From: Streptomyces sp. SID13726
Lineage (GTDB): Bacteria > Actinomycetota > Actinomycetes > Streptomycetales > Streptomycetaceae
NCBI RefSeq assembly: GCF_010548375.1
Contig: NZ_JAAGLY010000030.1
Span: forward strand, 31,188-95,187
DNA: 64,000 nt
Reading direction: 5' to 3'
The position numbers and the translations under genes are program-made. Positions 25,390 to 33,231 of this stretch are shown piece after piece; position 1 is the stretch's first letter, and each line of letters starts with the position of its first letter. The notes beneath the pieces were generated by a model that saw only the letters and a list, made by a program, of their open reading frames with translations, was not told where the DNA came from and did not search any database.

Positions 25390-26865
25390 GTGCCCTCCAT
25401 GAACGAACTGGTCCGCCAGCACACCGCCCTCGACGACTCCGACCTCGAGTGGCTCCATCTGCTGGTCTCGGAGTGGCAGCTGCTCTCCGACCTCTCCTTC
25501 GCCGACCTCGTCCTGTGGGTCCCCACCCGCGACGGCACTCGCTATGTCTCGGTGGCGCAGATGCGCCCCAACACCGGCCCCACCTCCTACCAGGACGACA
25601 TGGTCGGCCACCTCGTCCCGCGCGGCCGCCGCCCCCTGCTGGACGCGGCGCTCGACGAGGGTCGGATCGTGCGCGAGGGCGACCCGGAGTGGCGCGAGGA
25701 GGTCCCAGTCCGCGTCGAGTCGATTCCGGTACGACGGGAGGGGCGCGTCCTCGGTGTCATCGCGCGCAACACCAACCTGCTGACCGTCCGCACCCCGAGT
25801 CGGCTCGAACTGACCTATCTCCAGAGCGCGTCGGACCTGGCGCAGATGATCGCGGCCGGCTCCTTCCCGTTCCCCAACCAGCAGATGGACATGGACGCGG
25901 CCCCGCGCGGCGGCGACGGCCTGATCCGCCTCGACGGCGACGGCATCGTCCAGTACGCCTCCCCGAACGCCCTGTCCGCCTACCACCGCATGGGTCTCGC
26001 CTCCGACCTCGTCGGCCAGCACCTCGGCCGGACCACCGCCGAACTCGCCCCCACCCGTGGCCCGGTGGACGAGGCGCTCGCCAAGGTGGCCAGTGGCTGG
26101 GCGCCCCGGGAGTTCGAGATCGAGGCCCACGACGGGGTCATCCAGTTCCGCGCGATCCCGCTCAAGCCCAAGGGCACCCGCATCGGTTCGCTGGTCCTGC
26201 TCCGGGACGTCACCGAACTGCGCCGCCGTGAGCGCGAGTTGATCACCAAGGACGCGACCATCCGGGAGATCCATCACCGGGTGAAGAACAACCTCCAGAC
26301 GGTCGCCGCCCTGCTCCGCCTCCAGGCCCGGCGCATCGAGTCCGACCGTGGCCGCGAGGCGCTGGAGGAGGCGGTCCGTCGCGTCGGCTCGATCGCGATC
26401 GTGCACGAGACGCTGTCCCAGAACCTGGACGAGCGCGTGGAGTTCGACGAGATCGCCGACCGGGTCCTCGCCATGGTCGCCGAGATCTCGCCGGGCAAGG
26501 TGACCGGCCGGCGCAGCGGACGCTTCGGCATCCTCGACGCCGAGGTCGCCACCCCGCTGTCGATGGTCCTGACCGAGGTCCTCCAGAACGCCCTGGAGCA
26601 CGGCTTCCGCGAGGGCGAGACCGGCACCGTCGAGGTCTCGGCTGTCCGCGGCGGTACGACGAAGGAGGCCCGCCTCCTCGTCACCGTCCAGGACGACGGA
26701 GTCGGCCTGCCCGAGGGCTTCGACCCGCACACCGCGGGCAACCTGGGCCTTCAGATCGTACGGACGCTGGTGGAGGGGGAGTTGGGCGGCACGTTCGACA
26801 TGGTCCCGGCGCCGGAGGGTGGGACCCGGGTGATCCTGGACGTGCCGGTGCAGGCTCACAAGTAA
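25390..26865 (+). CDS. pdtaS: PdtaS-type sensor histidine kinase (GAF/PAS-HisKA_2)
   Basis: A soluble 491-residue kinase. Residues 1-150 look like a GAF-type sensor, 170-280 a PAS domain, then HisKA_2 with EIHHRVKNNLQTVAALLRLQ (phospho-acceptor His295/296), and a HATPase domain with TEVLQNALEHG and DDGVGLPEGF. No membrane segment is visible. This architecture and the neighbouring wblE (WhiB1-type) match the Mycobacterium pdtaS-whiB1 neighbourhood. PdtaS acts with an ANTAR RNA-binding regulator (PdtaR), not encoded here. A 22-bp tandem repeat spans its stop codon. Confidence 0.88.
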   Translation: MPSMNELVRQHTALDDSDLEWLHLLVSEWQLLSDLSFADLVLWVPTRDGTRYVSVAQMRPNTGPTSYQDDMVGHLVPRGRRPLLDAALDEGRIVREGDPEWREEVPVRVESIPVRREGRVLGVIARNTNLLTVRTPSRLELTYLQSASDLAQMIAAGSFPFPNQQMDMDAAPRGGDGLIRLDGDGIVQYASPNALSAYHRMGLASDLVGQHLGRTTAELAPTRGPVDEALAKVASGWAPREFEIEAHDGVIQFRAIPLKPKGTRIGSLVLLRDVTELRRRERELITKDATIREIHHRVKNNLQTVAALLRLQARRIESDRGREALEEAVRRVGSIAIVHETLSQNLDERVEFDEIADRVLAMVAEISPGKVTGRRSGRFGILDAEVATPLSMVLTEVLQNALEHGFREGETGTVEVSAVRGGTTKEARLLVTVQDDGVGLPEGFDPHTAGNLGLQIVRTLVEGELGGTFDMVPAPEGGTRVILDVPVQAHK

Positions 26866-26931
26866 GCCGGTGCAAGCTCACGAGTGAGCCTGTGCGGGCG
26901 AGCAAGTAAGCCGGTGCAGGCCCACATGTAA
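26844..26931 (+). repeat. 22-bp tandem repeat spanning the pdtaS stop codon
   Basis: Four consecutive 22-bp units start at 26844, 26866, 26888 and 26910 (consensus GCCGGTGCAGGCTCACAAGTAA); a decayed fifth follows. Unit 1 includes the last codons and TAA stop of the kinase. Because 22 is not a multiple of three, successive units place stops in different frames. Confidence 0.85.
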
Positions 26932-26977
26932 GGCCGTAGGGCGACAAGTGGCGCCGTACCCAAGGCCGGTGGGCAGC

Positions 26978-27009
26978 AAAAAGCCCCGGACCGTTCAGGG
27001 GTCCGGGGC
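26978..27009 (-). terminator. intrinsic terminator of wblE
   Basis: A perfect 10-bp stem (GCCCCGGACC / GGTCCGGGGC) with a 7-base loop; on the minus strand it is followed by a T5 tract. It lies 120 bases after the wblE stop and may also end the convergent kinase transcript. Confidence 0.85.
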
Positions 27010-27131
27010 TCAAATGCTCGTTGCCAGCGTGTGCTGCGCATCGGGGGTACTGCGCGCTGCGGCTCGGGGGCGGGAGAAGCGTACGCGGTGTACGCGCCGC
27101 CAAGCTCAGGCTGTTTTGCGGGGCGGGTGTG

Positions 27132-27389
27132 TCAGGCAGAAGCCTGACGGGCCCGGTTGCGGGCGGCACGGCGCTTCATGGCGCGACGCTCGTCCTCGCT
27201 GAGACCACCCCAGACGCCGGAGTCCTGGCCGGACTCGAGCGCCCACTGCAGACACTGATCCATAACGGGGCAGCGACGGCAGACGGCCTTGGCTTCCTCG
27301 ATCTGCAGCAGCGCAGGACCGGTGTTGCCGATGGGGAAGAAGAGCTCGGGGTCTTCCTCGCGGCAAACGGCGTTGTGACGCCAGTCCAT
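27132..27389 (-). CDS. wblE: WhiB-like iron-sulphur regulator WblE (WhiB1-type)
   Basis: An 85-residue WhiB-like protein with the four [4Fe-4S] ligands Cys9, Cys37, Cys40 and Cys46, the GVWGG turn (residues 58-62) and a basic C-terminal DNA-binding tail (RRAMKRRAARNRAR). Such proteins bind the primary sigma factor and act as NO- or redox-sensitive regulators. Its pairing with a PdtaS-type kinase identifies it as the WhiB1/WblE orthologue, generally important in actinobacteria. A strong ribosome site (AAGGAGAGG) precedes the ATG, and the gene has a long upstream region of its own. Confidence 0.95.
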   Translation of the reverse strand: MDWRHNAVCREEDPELFFPIGNTGPALLQIEEAKAVCRRCPVMDQCLQWALESGQDSGVWGGLSEDERRAMKRRAARNRARQASA

Positions 27390-27710
27390 GGCTGCTACCT
27401 CTCCTTGGTATTACGTGCAAGTTGCTTGTGAATGTGAACGCTTTCACGAATCCCTCAACAAGTGAAGGGCCGATCGCCGAGTCTTCCCCGGCGTGGTCCT
27501 GTGGATTGAAGAGGGGTTCCGGTGGTCGGTGGACGCTGGTGTTGCGGGCTGTCCCGACCGCCACGTAGAGACTCGCAAACCTCAGCGGCGGATACAACCC
27601 CTTCCGGAAAGTTTTTTTTGATTCCTCGGTGTCGACTAGGTCACAGCCGTACTTCCATGGGGTGGACCCTGGCCTAAACGTTCGAGTGAAAGGACTTACG
27701 CCCTTTCTGC
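27390..27710 (-). promoter_or_regulatory. wblE upstream region with a palindrome
   Basis: No gene is seen in these 320 bases. A near-perfect palindrome GTGAACGCTTTCAC (27434-27447) lies about 45 bases upstream of wblE and looks like a regulator site. An A8 run on the minus strand (about 27612) and a small hairpin GAAAGG/CCTTTC (27688-27707), a weak terminator for the lipid kinase, are also visible. Promoter boxes could not be fixed. Confidence 0.5.
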
Positions 27711-28679
27711 TCACACAATCACACGCAGTGCACGGCGTACGCCTGTGAACGTCACGCTCGTACGCAGTCCGAGGTGGTCGCCGTCCATCTGGAGGGGTAG
27801 GGGCACCTTCGAATGCAAGGTGAACTGGTCCAGGTCATGCAGGGACACCGCGTGCTTGCCCTGGGGGCCGCGTTCGGGGGACGAAGTGAGCAACTGCGTG
27901 CCATATCGGGCGATCGCGGTCGTCGTCATACGGCTGAGACCGAGTACGTCGAGGCCTTTATCGAACGAGGCCTTAGGCGACGCGTACATCGGGTGATTGC
28001 CCAGGAAGGTCCACGGAGAGGTGTTCGAGACTATGGAAAGGACCAGATCGGTCACCGGCTCCGCGTCCGGACGTTCCAGGGTGATCGTGCCGTGCCGGCG
28101 GTGCGCTTCTCCGAAGAACTGGCGCAAAGCCTGGCGGACGTAGAGAGCGTGTGTGGATTTCCTGCCGCGTTCGCGCTGCTGCTCGACCCGGCCGACCACA
28201 CCGGCGTCGAATCCGAGCCCCGCGTTGAAGGTGAACCACCGTCCCGGCACGGCTTCGTCCTCGGTGCCGGGTGTCCCGGAGGCCATGCCCAGGCCGACCG
28301 TGCGCACGCTGCCCTCGCGCAGGGCGTCGAGGAGGGCGCCGGTCGCCTCGACGGCGTCGTTGGGCAGACCGAGGGCGCGGGCGAAGACGTTGGTGGAGCC
28401 GCCGGGGACCACGGCCAGACCGGGGAGGTTGTCCGGGTCGGGACCGGCGTGCAGCAGGCCGTTGACCACCTCGTTGACCGTGCCGTCGCCGCCGAGGGCC
28501 ACGACCAGGTCGATGTCCTTGCTCTCCGCGGCCTGCCGGCCCAGGTCGCGCGCGTGGCCGCGGTACTCGGTGGTGACCGCCTCGAGCTTCATCTCGCTCG
28601 CGAGCGCGTGGATCAGGACATCGCGCGTACGTGCGCTTGTGGTGGTTGCCGCCGGATTGACCACGAGAAGTGCACGCAT
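27711..28679 (-). CDS. diacylglycerol/sphingosine kinase-family lipid kinase
   Basis: A 322-residue kinase of the DagK/YegS family that should phosphorylate a lipid alcohol such as diacylglycerol. The N-terminal nucleotide-binding domain has LLVVNPAA, the key GGDGTVNEVVNGL loop and VPGGSTNVFARALG; the C-terminal beta domain follows from about residue 150. The start ATG at 28679 (MRALLVVNPAATT) is preferred over a longer frame to 28748. It lies upstream of wblE on the same strand but is separated from it by 320 bases. Confidence 0.9.
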   Translation of the reverse strand: MRALLVVNPAATTTSARTRDVLIHALASEMKLEAVTTEYRGHARDLGRQAAESKDIDLVVALGGDGTVNEVVNGLLHAGPDPDNLPGLAVVPGGSTNVFARALGLPNDAVEATGALLDALREGSVRTVGLGMASGTPGTEDEAVPGRWFTFNAGLGFDAGVVGRVEQQRERGRKSTHALYVRQALRQFFGEAHRRHGTITLERPDAEPVTDLVLSIVSNTSPWTFLGNHPMYASPKASFDKGLDVLGLSRMTTTAIARYGTQLLTSSPERGPQGKHAVSLHDLDQFTLHSKVPLPLQMDGDHLGLRTSVTFTGVRRALRVIV

Positions 28680-28848
28680 GGGTTGCAGCGTACCTACTGG
28701 GTGGTACCGGGCACAGGCCGAGGTAGGGATCACGTAAGACTTCGGCACGTGAACCTTGCCACGGGGGCGTGGGTCAACCCGTGAGCAGTGCCGTGCGTTG
28801 CCCGCTCCTCGCCGCGGGGGCGCCGGGGGCGAGGGCTACCCTTCAGGG

Positions 28849-29298
28849 GTGAGCAGCGAGCAGACTCCCACCACCTCCGAGACCGCCGGCCCGCGCCCGC
28901 GGCGCCTGACGTACGCCGCCGCCCTTGCCGGACTGGAAGGGCTCGCGCTCGTCGCCGGGGGCGTCTGGATGCTCGTGGAGGGTTTCGCGGGCGACCCCGA
29001 CGACCGGCAGTCCGCCGTCACCGGCGGCATCACCCTGATCGTCCTCGCGCTGCTGCCGCTGCTCGCCGCGCGCGGGCTGCTCGGCCGGCGCAGCTGGAGC
29101 CGGGGCCCGGCCGTCATCACGCAGATCATGGCGCTGCCCGTGGCCTACAACCTGCTCCAGGCCGACAGTGTGGCGATCCCGGCGGGCATCGCCCTCGCGG
29201 TCGTCGCGGTGGCCGCGCTGATCCTGCTGGTCAACCCGGCGACGACCCAGGCCCTCGGCATCAGGGGACCGGGCCGGGCCCAGGACGGCAAACAGTAG
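28849..29298 (+). CDS. four-helix integral membrane protein, unknown function
   Basis: The GTG at 28849 gives 149 residues: a Pro/Thr-rich cytoplasmic N-terminus, then four hydrophobic segments (around residues 20-45, 60-78, 88-108 and 112-132). The sequence (GLEGLALVAGGVWMLVEGF, GGITLIVLALLPLLAARGLL) is like small conserved actinobacterial membrane proteins with no known role. It is divergent from the lipid kinase and converges on sigH. A longer frame from 28756 is not supported. Confidence 0.75.
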   Translation: MSSEQTPTTSETAGPRPRRLTYAAALAGLEGLALVAGGVWMLVEGFAGDPDDRQSAVTGGITLIVLALLPLLAARGLLGRRSWSRGPAVITQIMALPVAYNLLQADSVAIPAGIALAVVAVAALILLVNPATTQALGIRGPGRAQDGKQ

Positions 29299-29336
29299 CC
29301 GTGGCCGACCGCAGTCCCGGGGGCGCGGCGGTGGCC

Positions 29337-29396
29337 GTAGGGCGGCTGCAGTCGTCGTAGGGCGGCCGCAGCCGTCGTAGGACCGAAGCGGCGGTC
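29337..29396. repeat. 20-bp tandem repeat downstream of the membrane gene
   Basis: GTAGGGCGGCTGCAGTCGTC (29337-29356) and GTAGGGCGGCCGCAGCCGTC (29357-29376) are tandem, followed by a decayed third unit starting GTAGGACCGAAG. It lies between convergent genes. Confidence 0.65.
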
Positions 29397-29425
29397 GGGA
29401 TTCCGGGCCCGCCGCTGTCCGGGGC

Positions 29426-30592
29426 CTACTCCTCGACGAGGAGCTTCTCCCGCAGCTGGGCGAGGGTGCGGGCCAGCAGGCGGGAGACGTGCATCTGGGA
29501 GATGCCGACCTCCTGCGCGATCTGCGACTGGGTCATGTTGCCGAAGAAGCGCAGCAGCAGGATCCGCTTCTCGCGCGGGGGCAGGTCCTCGAGCAGGGGC
29601 TTGAGGGACTCGCGGTACTCGACGCCCTCCAGCGCCTCGTCCTCCGCGCCCAGGGTGTCCGCCACCGCCGGGGACTCGTCGTCGGTGTCGGGGACGTCCA
29701 GGGACAGCGTGGAGTACGCGTTGGCGGACTCCAGGCCCTCCAGGACCTCCTCCTCCGAGATGCCCAGCTTCTCGGCGAGTTCATGGACCGTGGGGGAGCG
29801 GCCGTGCAGCTGGGAGAGCTCCGCCGTCGCCGTGGTGAGCGCGAGGCGCAGCTCCTGGAGCCTGCGCGGGACACGGACCGCCCAGCCCTTGTCGCGGAAG
29901 TGGCGCTTGATCTCGCCGACGACCGTCGGGGTCGCGTACGTCGAGAACTCGACGCCGCGGTCCGGGTCGAAGCGGTCGACCGACTTGATCAGGCCGATGG
30001 TGGCGACCTGGGTGAGGTCGTCGAGCGGCTCGCCGCGGTTGCGGAAGCGGCGCGCGAGGTGCTCGACGAGCGGCAGGTGCATCCGCACCAGCCGGTTGCG
30101 CAGCTCCGCGTACTCCGGGCTGCCGTCCTTCAGCGCGCGCAGTTCGACGAACAGCGCGCGTGCCCCGCTGCGGTCCTGTGGATCGTGCTGCGGGGCAGGC
30201 GTGTTGTTCGCGCCCGCCGCGCCGTCCTCTGCGTTTCGCTCGTGCTCGCTCATCGTCCCGCCCGTCGCCCTTCCACGAGCCCTCGCCTCCGTCCGGGCCG
30301 GGAAGACCCCGGTCCGCCCTGCCGGAGGCGCGCCCTGCACGGCACCTTTCCGATCATGCCGTCCGTCGTCCAGGAAGCCGGCCGCCGTCGTGTCGCCGGC
30401 GTCCTCCTCCGGGTGCGGCCGGGCCTGCTCGGGGATGCCGTCGATGCCGTCCGCCATGCGTCGGGAACCGTCGAGGCCGTCGCCGTCCAGGCGGTCGGCG
30501 TCGCTCGGGCAGGGAGGGCGGTGACCACCCTCGGCCGGCAGCTCCCGTGTGCCGCGCTCTTCGTCCCGCACCGGCCCGTCCCCGTTCCTCAC
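29426..30592 (-). CDS. sigH: SigB/SigF-family stress sigma factor SigH, with N-terminal extension
   Basis: An alternative sigma factor of the stress/development group. The core from the ATG at 30253 (275 residues) has sigma regions 2 (LVRMHLPLVEHLARRFRNRG, DLTQVATIGLIKSVDRFDP), 3 and 4 (QSQIAQEVGISQMHVSRLLA). The frame stays open upstream, and a GTG at 30592 overlaps the anti-sigma stop (GTGA), adding 113 residues rich in Gly, Asp and Arg. S. coelicolor SigH is known to be made in several sizes, so both starts may be used; the ribosome site at 30253 (GGCGGGACG) is modest. The anti-sigma factor just upstream should hold it inactive. Confidence 0.88.
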   Translation of the reverse strand: MRNGDGPVRDEERGTRELPAEGGHRPPCPSDADRLDGDGLDGSRRMADGIDGIPEQARPHPEEDAGDTTAAGFLDDGRHDRKGAVQGAPPAGRTGVFPARTEARARGRATGGTMSEHERNAEDGAAGANNTPAPQHDPQDRSGARALFVELRALKDGSPEYAELRNRLVRMHLPLVEHLARRFRNRGEPLDDLTQVATIGLIKSVDRFDPDRGVEFSTYATPTVVGEIKRHFRDKGWAVRVPRRLQELRLALTTATAELSQLHGRSPTVHELAEKLGISEEEVLEGLESANAYSTLSLDVPDTDDESPAVADTLGAEDEALEGVEYRESLKPLLEDLPPREKRILLLRFFGNMTQSQIAQEVGISQMHVSRLLARTLAQLREKLLVEE

Positions 30593-31002
30593 GCCGGCCC
30601 GGGTCCCGCGCCGCGCTGTTTGTAGAGGCTGATCGAAACGGTCTTGTCCTCGTCCACGGCCGACGAGACCTTGCCCGCGAGGGCCGAGAGCACGGTCCAG
30701 GCGAAGGTGTCCCGCGAGGGTGCGTGACCGTCCGTGGTCGGGGCCGAGACGGTGACCTCCAGCGAGTCGTCGACGAGGCGGAAGACACAGCTGAGCACCG
30801 AGCCGGGCACGGCCTGCTGGAGCAGGATCGCGCAGGCCTCGTCCACCGCGATGCGCAGGTCCTCGATCTCGTCGAGGGTGAAGTCCAAACGGGCCGCGAG
30901 GCCGGCCGTGGCCGTCCGCAGCACCGACAGGTAGGCACCCGCGGCCGGCAGCCGGACTTCCACGAAGTCCTGGGTCGCGGGCTCGCCTGCGATCTGGGAC
31001 AC
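30589..31002 (-). CDS. ushX: anti-sigma factor of SigH (RsbW-like kinase)
   Basis: A 137-residue protein of the RsbW/SpoIIAB type with a HATPase fold: the N-box region is RIAVDEACAILLQQA and the nucleotide-binding G-boxes are around DTFAWTVLSALAG. It should bind SigH and block core polymerase binding until released by an anti-anti-sigma factor (BldG in Streptomyces). The GTG at 31002 is chosen because GGAGG lies five bases upstream; a TTG at 31014 is also in frame. In S. coelicolor this gene is called prsH or ushX. Its stop overlaps the upstream SigH start. Confidence 0.85.
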   Translation of the reverse strand: MSQIAGEPATQDFVEVRLPAAGAYLSVLRTATAGLAARLDFTLDEIEDLRIAVDEACAILLQQAVPGSVLSCVFRLVDDSLEVTVSAPTTDGHAPSRDTFAWTVLSALAGKVSSAVDEDKTVSISLYKQRGAGPGPA

Positions 31003-31130
31003 CCTCACCTCCAAGGTGGTACAAGCTTTTCGGGGCCGAGGGTCGCCCCCCGGGGTAACGCGACGTGTGGTTCAGCGGTGACGCTACCGCGCTCTCGACT
31101 TTCCTGTCCCCGGGACCCCAACCCCTTGCC

Positions 31131-31145
31131 GTTACTCACAGTAAA
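31131..31145 (-). promoter_or_regulatory. BldD-box-like site upstream of the sigH unit
   Basis: GTTACTCACAGTAAA fits the BldD consensus NTNACNCWGNGTNAN at 8 of 9 fixed positions. An overlapping perfect inverted repeat TCACAGT-AAA-ACTGTGA (31136-31152) is also present. BldD is reported to repress a sigH promoter in S. coelicolor, which supports the assignment. Confidence 0.7.
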
Positions 31146-31211
31146 ACTGTGAACACGCTCCGTGTCTAGGGGTTTGCGGCTCCAATTGGGAAGAACGCGC
31201 GCCGGGTTGAC

Positions 31212-31236
31212 GTACCCAGACGTCAGACGGTCGAAC
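31212..31236 (-). promoter_or_regulatory. SigB-type promoter upstream of ushX-sigH
   Basis: On the minus strand GTTC (31233-31236) and GGGTAC (31212-31217) are separated by 15 bases, matching the SigB/SigF/SigH pattern GTTT-N14/15-GGGTAC with one change. It suggests autoregulation by a stress sigma factor. Confidence 0.55.
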
Positions 31237-31262
31237 CGTCCTGGGAACCCGGGGCTCCAGGG

Positions 31263-31523
31263 TCACACAAGGACATGGTCCACGAAGCACCAACGCCAGT
31301 TCTCACCCGGTTCGTGGGTCCGCATGACCGGGTGGTCGGAGTCCTTGTGGTGCTTCGTCGCGTGCTGTCCCGGCGAGGAGTCGCAGCAGCCGACGTGACC
31401 GCAGGACAGGCACAGCCGCAGTTGCACCGGGTGGGTGCCGTCCCTCAGGCACTCCGGACACGTGTCGCTGAGCGGCTCGGGTTCCGGGTGCGGCAGCGCG
31501 TCGGAGTGCGTGCACTGTTTCAT
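31263..31523 (-). CDS. UBP-type zinc-finger protein
   Basis: An 86-residue protein made almost wholly of a Zn-UBP domain: CTHSD, CPEC, LCLSCGHVGCC, then HATKHHKDSDHPV supply the Cys and His zinc ligands. In eukaryotes such domains bind the C-terminus of ubiquitin; bacterial copies have no known partner. The true start is the ATG at 31523; the much longer open frame to 33335 is antisense to the antiporter. It is divergent from the Na+/H+ antiporter by 87 bases. Confidence 0.88.
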   Translation of the reverse strand: MKQCTHSDALPHPEPEPLSDTCPECLRDGTHPVQLRLCLSCGHVGCCDSSPGQHATKHHKDSDHPVMRTHEPGENWRWCFVDHVLV

Positions 31524-31610
31524 GATTGCCAGGTTACGACGGCCGCGCGGACGGCCGCGCGGAAAAATCGAGGGCGGGCACCTGACGATGGACGAGGGCG
31601 GGCGAGGGTC

Positions 31611-33209
31611 ATGGACGTGATGCCACTGCTGTTGCTGGTGGCGGGGAGCGCGGCGATCGCCGCGGCGGCCCGGCGCACCCCGGTGCCGGCACCGCTGCTG
31701 CTGGTCGCGGCCGGGCTGGTGATCTCGTACGTCCCGGGGGTCCCGGAGTACACGCTCGACCCGGACGTGGTGCTGCCGATCATCCTGCCGCCGCTGCTGC
31801 ACTCCGCCGCGACCGACAGCTCCTACCTCGACCTCAGGGCGCAACTGCGGCCCGTGGCGCTGCTGTCGGTGGGATACGTCCTCTTCGCAACCTTCGTCGT
31901 CGGCTGGGCGGCGTACCGGATCGTGCCGGGCCTCTCGCTGACCGGGGCGCTCGTGCTGGGCGCGGTGGTGGCGCCGCCGGACGCGGTCGCGGCGACGGCC
32001 GTGGCCCGCAGGGTGGGCCTGCCCTCGCGGATCACCACCATCCTCCAGGGCGAGTCCCTGGTGAACGACGCCACCGCGATCACCGCCTACCGGGTCGCGC
32101 TCGCCGCGGCGGTCGGCGAGGGCGCCACCTGGGCGGGCGGCATCGGGGAGTTCCTGCTCGCGGCGGTCGGCGGGGTCGCGGTCGGCCTGGTGCTGATGGT
32201 GCCGATCCACTGGCTGCGCACCCACCTCAAGGAACCGCTGCTCCAGAACACGCTCTCGCTGCTGATCCCGTTCGTCGCGTACGCGGCGGCCGAGCAGTTC
32301 CACGCCTCCGGGGTGCTCGCGGTGGTCGTGGTCGCCCTCTTCCTCGGACACCGCGCGTGGGAGGTCGACTTCGCGACGCGCCTCCAGGAGGACGCCGTGT
32401 GGAAAATGGTTGCCTTCGTTCTGGAGTCGGCCGTGTTCGCGCTCATCGGACTCCAGCTGCCCGTCGTACTGAAGGGCCTCGGGGAGTACGAGGGCGGCCG
32501 CGCCGCCTGGTACGCGGTGGCCGTCTTCCTCGTGGTCGTCGCCTCCCGGTTCGTGTGGGTCTATCCGGCGACCTTCCTGCCGCGCATGCTGTCCGCGCGG
32601 ATCCGCAAACGCGAGGACAACCCCACCTGGAAGGCGCCGTTCGTCATCGCCTGGGCCGGGATGCGCGGTGTGGTCTCGCTGGCGATCGCCTTCTCGATCC
32701 CCGAGCACCTGCACGGCGGCGAGCCCTTCCCGGGCCGCAACCTGATCCTGTTCCTCACCTTCACGACGGTCATCGGCACCCTGGTCGTCCAGGGCGTCAC
32801 CCTGCCCCCGCTGATCCGCATGCTGAAGCTGCCGGGCCGCGACGAGCAGGCCGAGACCCTCGCCGAGGCCAACGCCCAGGCCCAGGCCTCCCGGGCCGCC
32901 GAACGGCGCCTGGACGAACTCCTCTCCGACGAGCGCAACGCCCTCCCGCCACCCCTCGCCGACCGCCTGCGCACGGTCCTGGAGCGCCGCCGCAACGCCG
33001 TCTGGGAACGCCTCGGCCAGGCCAACCCCCTGACGGGTGAGACGGTCGACGACACCTACCGCCGTCTGTCCCGCGAGATGATCGGCGCCGAACGCACGGT
33101 CTTCGTGAAGCTGCGGGACCTGCGCTACATCGACGACGAGATGCTGCGGACACTGCTGCGACGGCTGGATCTGGAGGAGGCGGCGGCCTATCGGGAGGCG
33201 GCCGGCTGA
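31611..33209 (+). CDS. Na+/H+ antiporter, CPA1 family
   Basis: A 532-residue membrane transporter exchanging Na+ (or K+) for H+. It has about 12 hydrophobic segments, the family motifs GAVVAPPDAVAATAVARR and GESLVNDATAITAYR (the Asn-Asp ion-binding pair), and a charged cytoplasmic C-terminus of about 130 residues (AEANAQAQASRAAERRLDEL) likely regulatory. The ATG at 31611 follows GCGAGGG; upstream in-frame sequence is the zinc-finger gene's antisense. It lies next to a stress sigma factor locus, compatible with a role in osmotic or pH stress, though that is inference. Confidence 0.9.
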   Translation: MDVMPLLLLVAGSAAIAAAARRTPVPAPLLLVAAGLVISYVPGVPEYTLDPDVVLPIILPPLLHSAATDSSYLDLRAQLRPVALLSVGYVLFATFVVGWAAYRIVPGLSLTGALVLGAVVAPPDAVAATAVARRVGLPSRITTILQGESLVNDATAITAYRVALAAAVGEGATWAGGIGEFLLAAVGGVAVGLVLMVPIHWLRTHLKEPLLQNTLSLLIPFVAYAAAEQFHASGVLAVVVVALFLGHRAWEVDFATRLQEDAVWKMVAFVLESAVFALIGLQLPVVLKGLGEYEGGRAAWYAVAVFLVVVASRFVWVYPATFLPRMLSARIRKREDNPTWKAPFVIAWAGMRGVVSLAIAFSIPEHLHGGEPFPGRNLILFLTFTTVIGTLVVQGVTLPPLIRMLKLPGRDEQAETLAEANAQAQASRAAERRLDELLSDERNALPPPLADRLRTVLERRRNAVWERLGQANPLTGETVDDTYRRLSREMIGAERTVFVKLRDLRYIDDEMLRTLLRRLDLEEAAAYREAAG

Positions 33210-33231
33210 GGACCCGATCGGGGCGCGGGGC

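Noticed and set aside
25039..26859. A 606-codon open frame opposite the PdtaS-type kinase
   Set aside because: It is antisense to a gene with full kinase motifs and has no recognisable domains.
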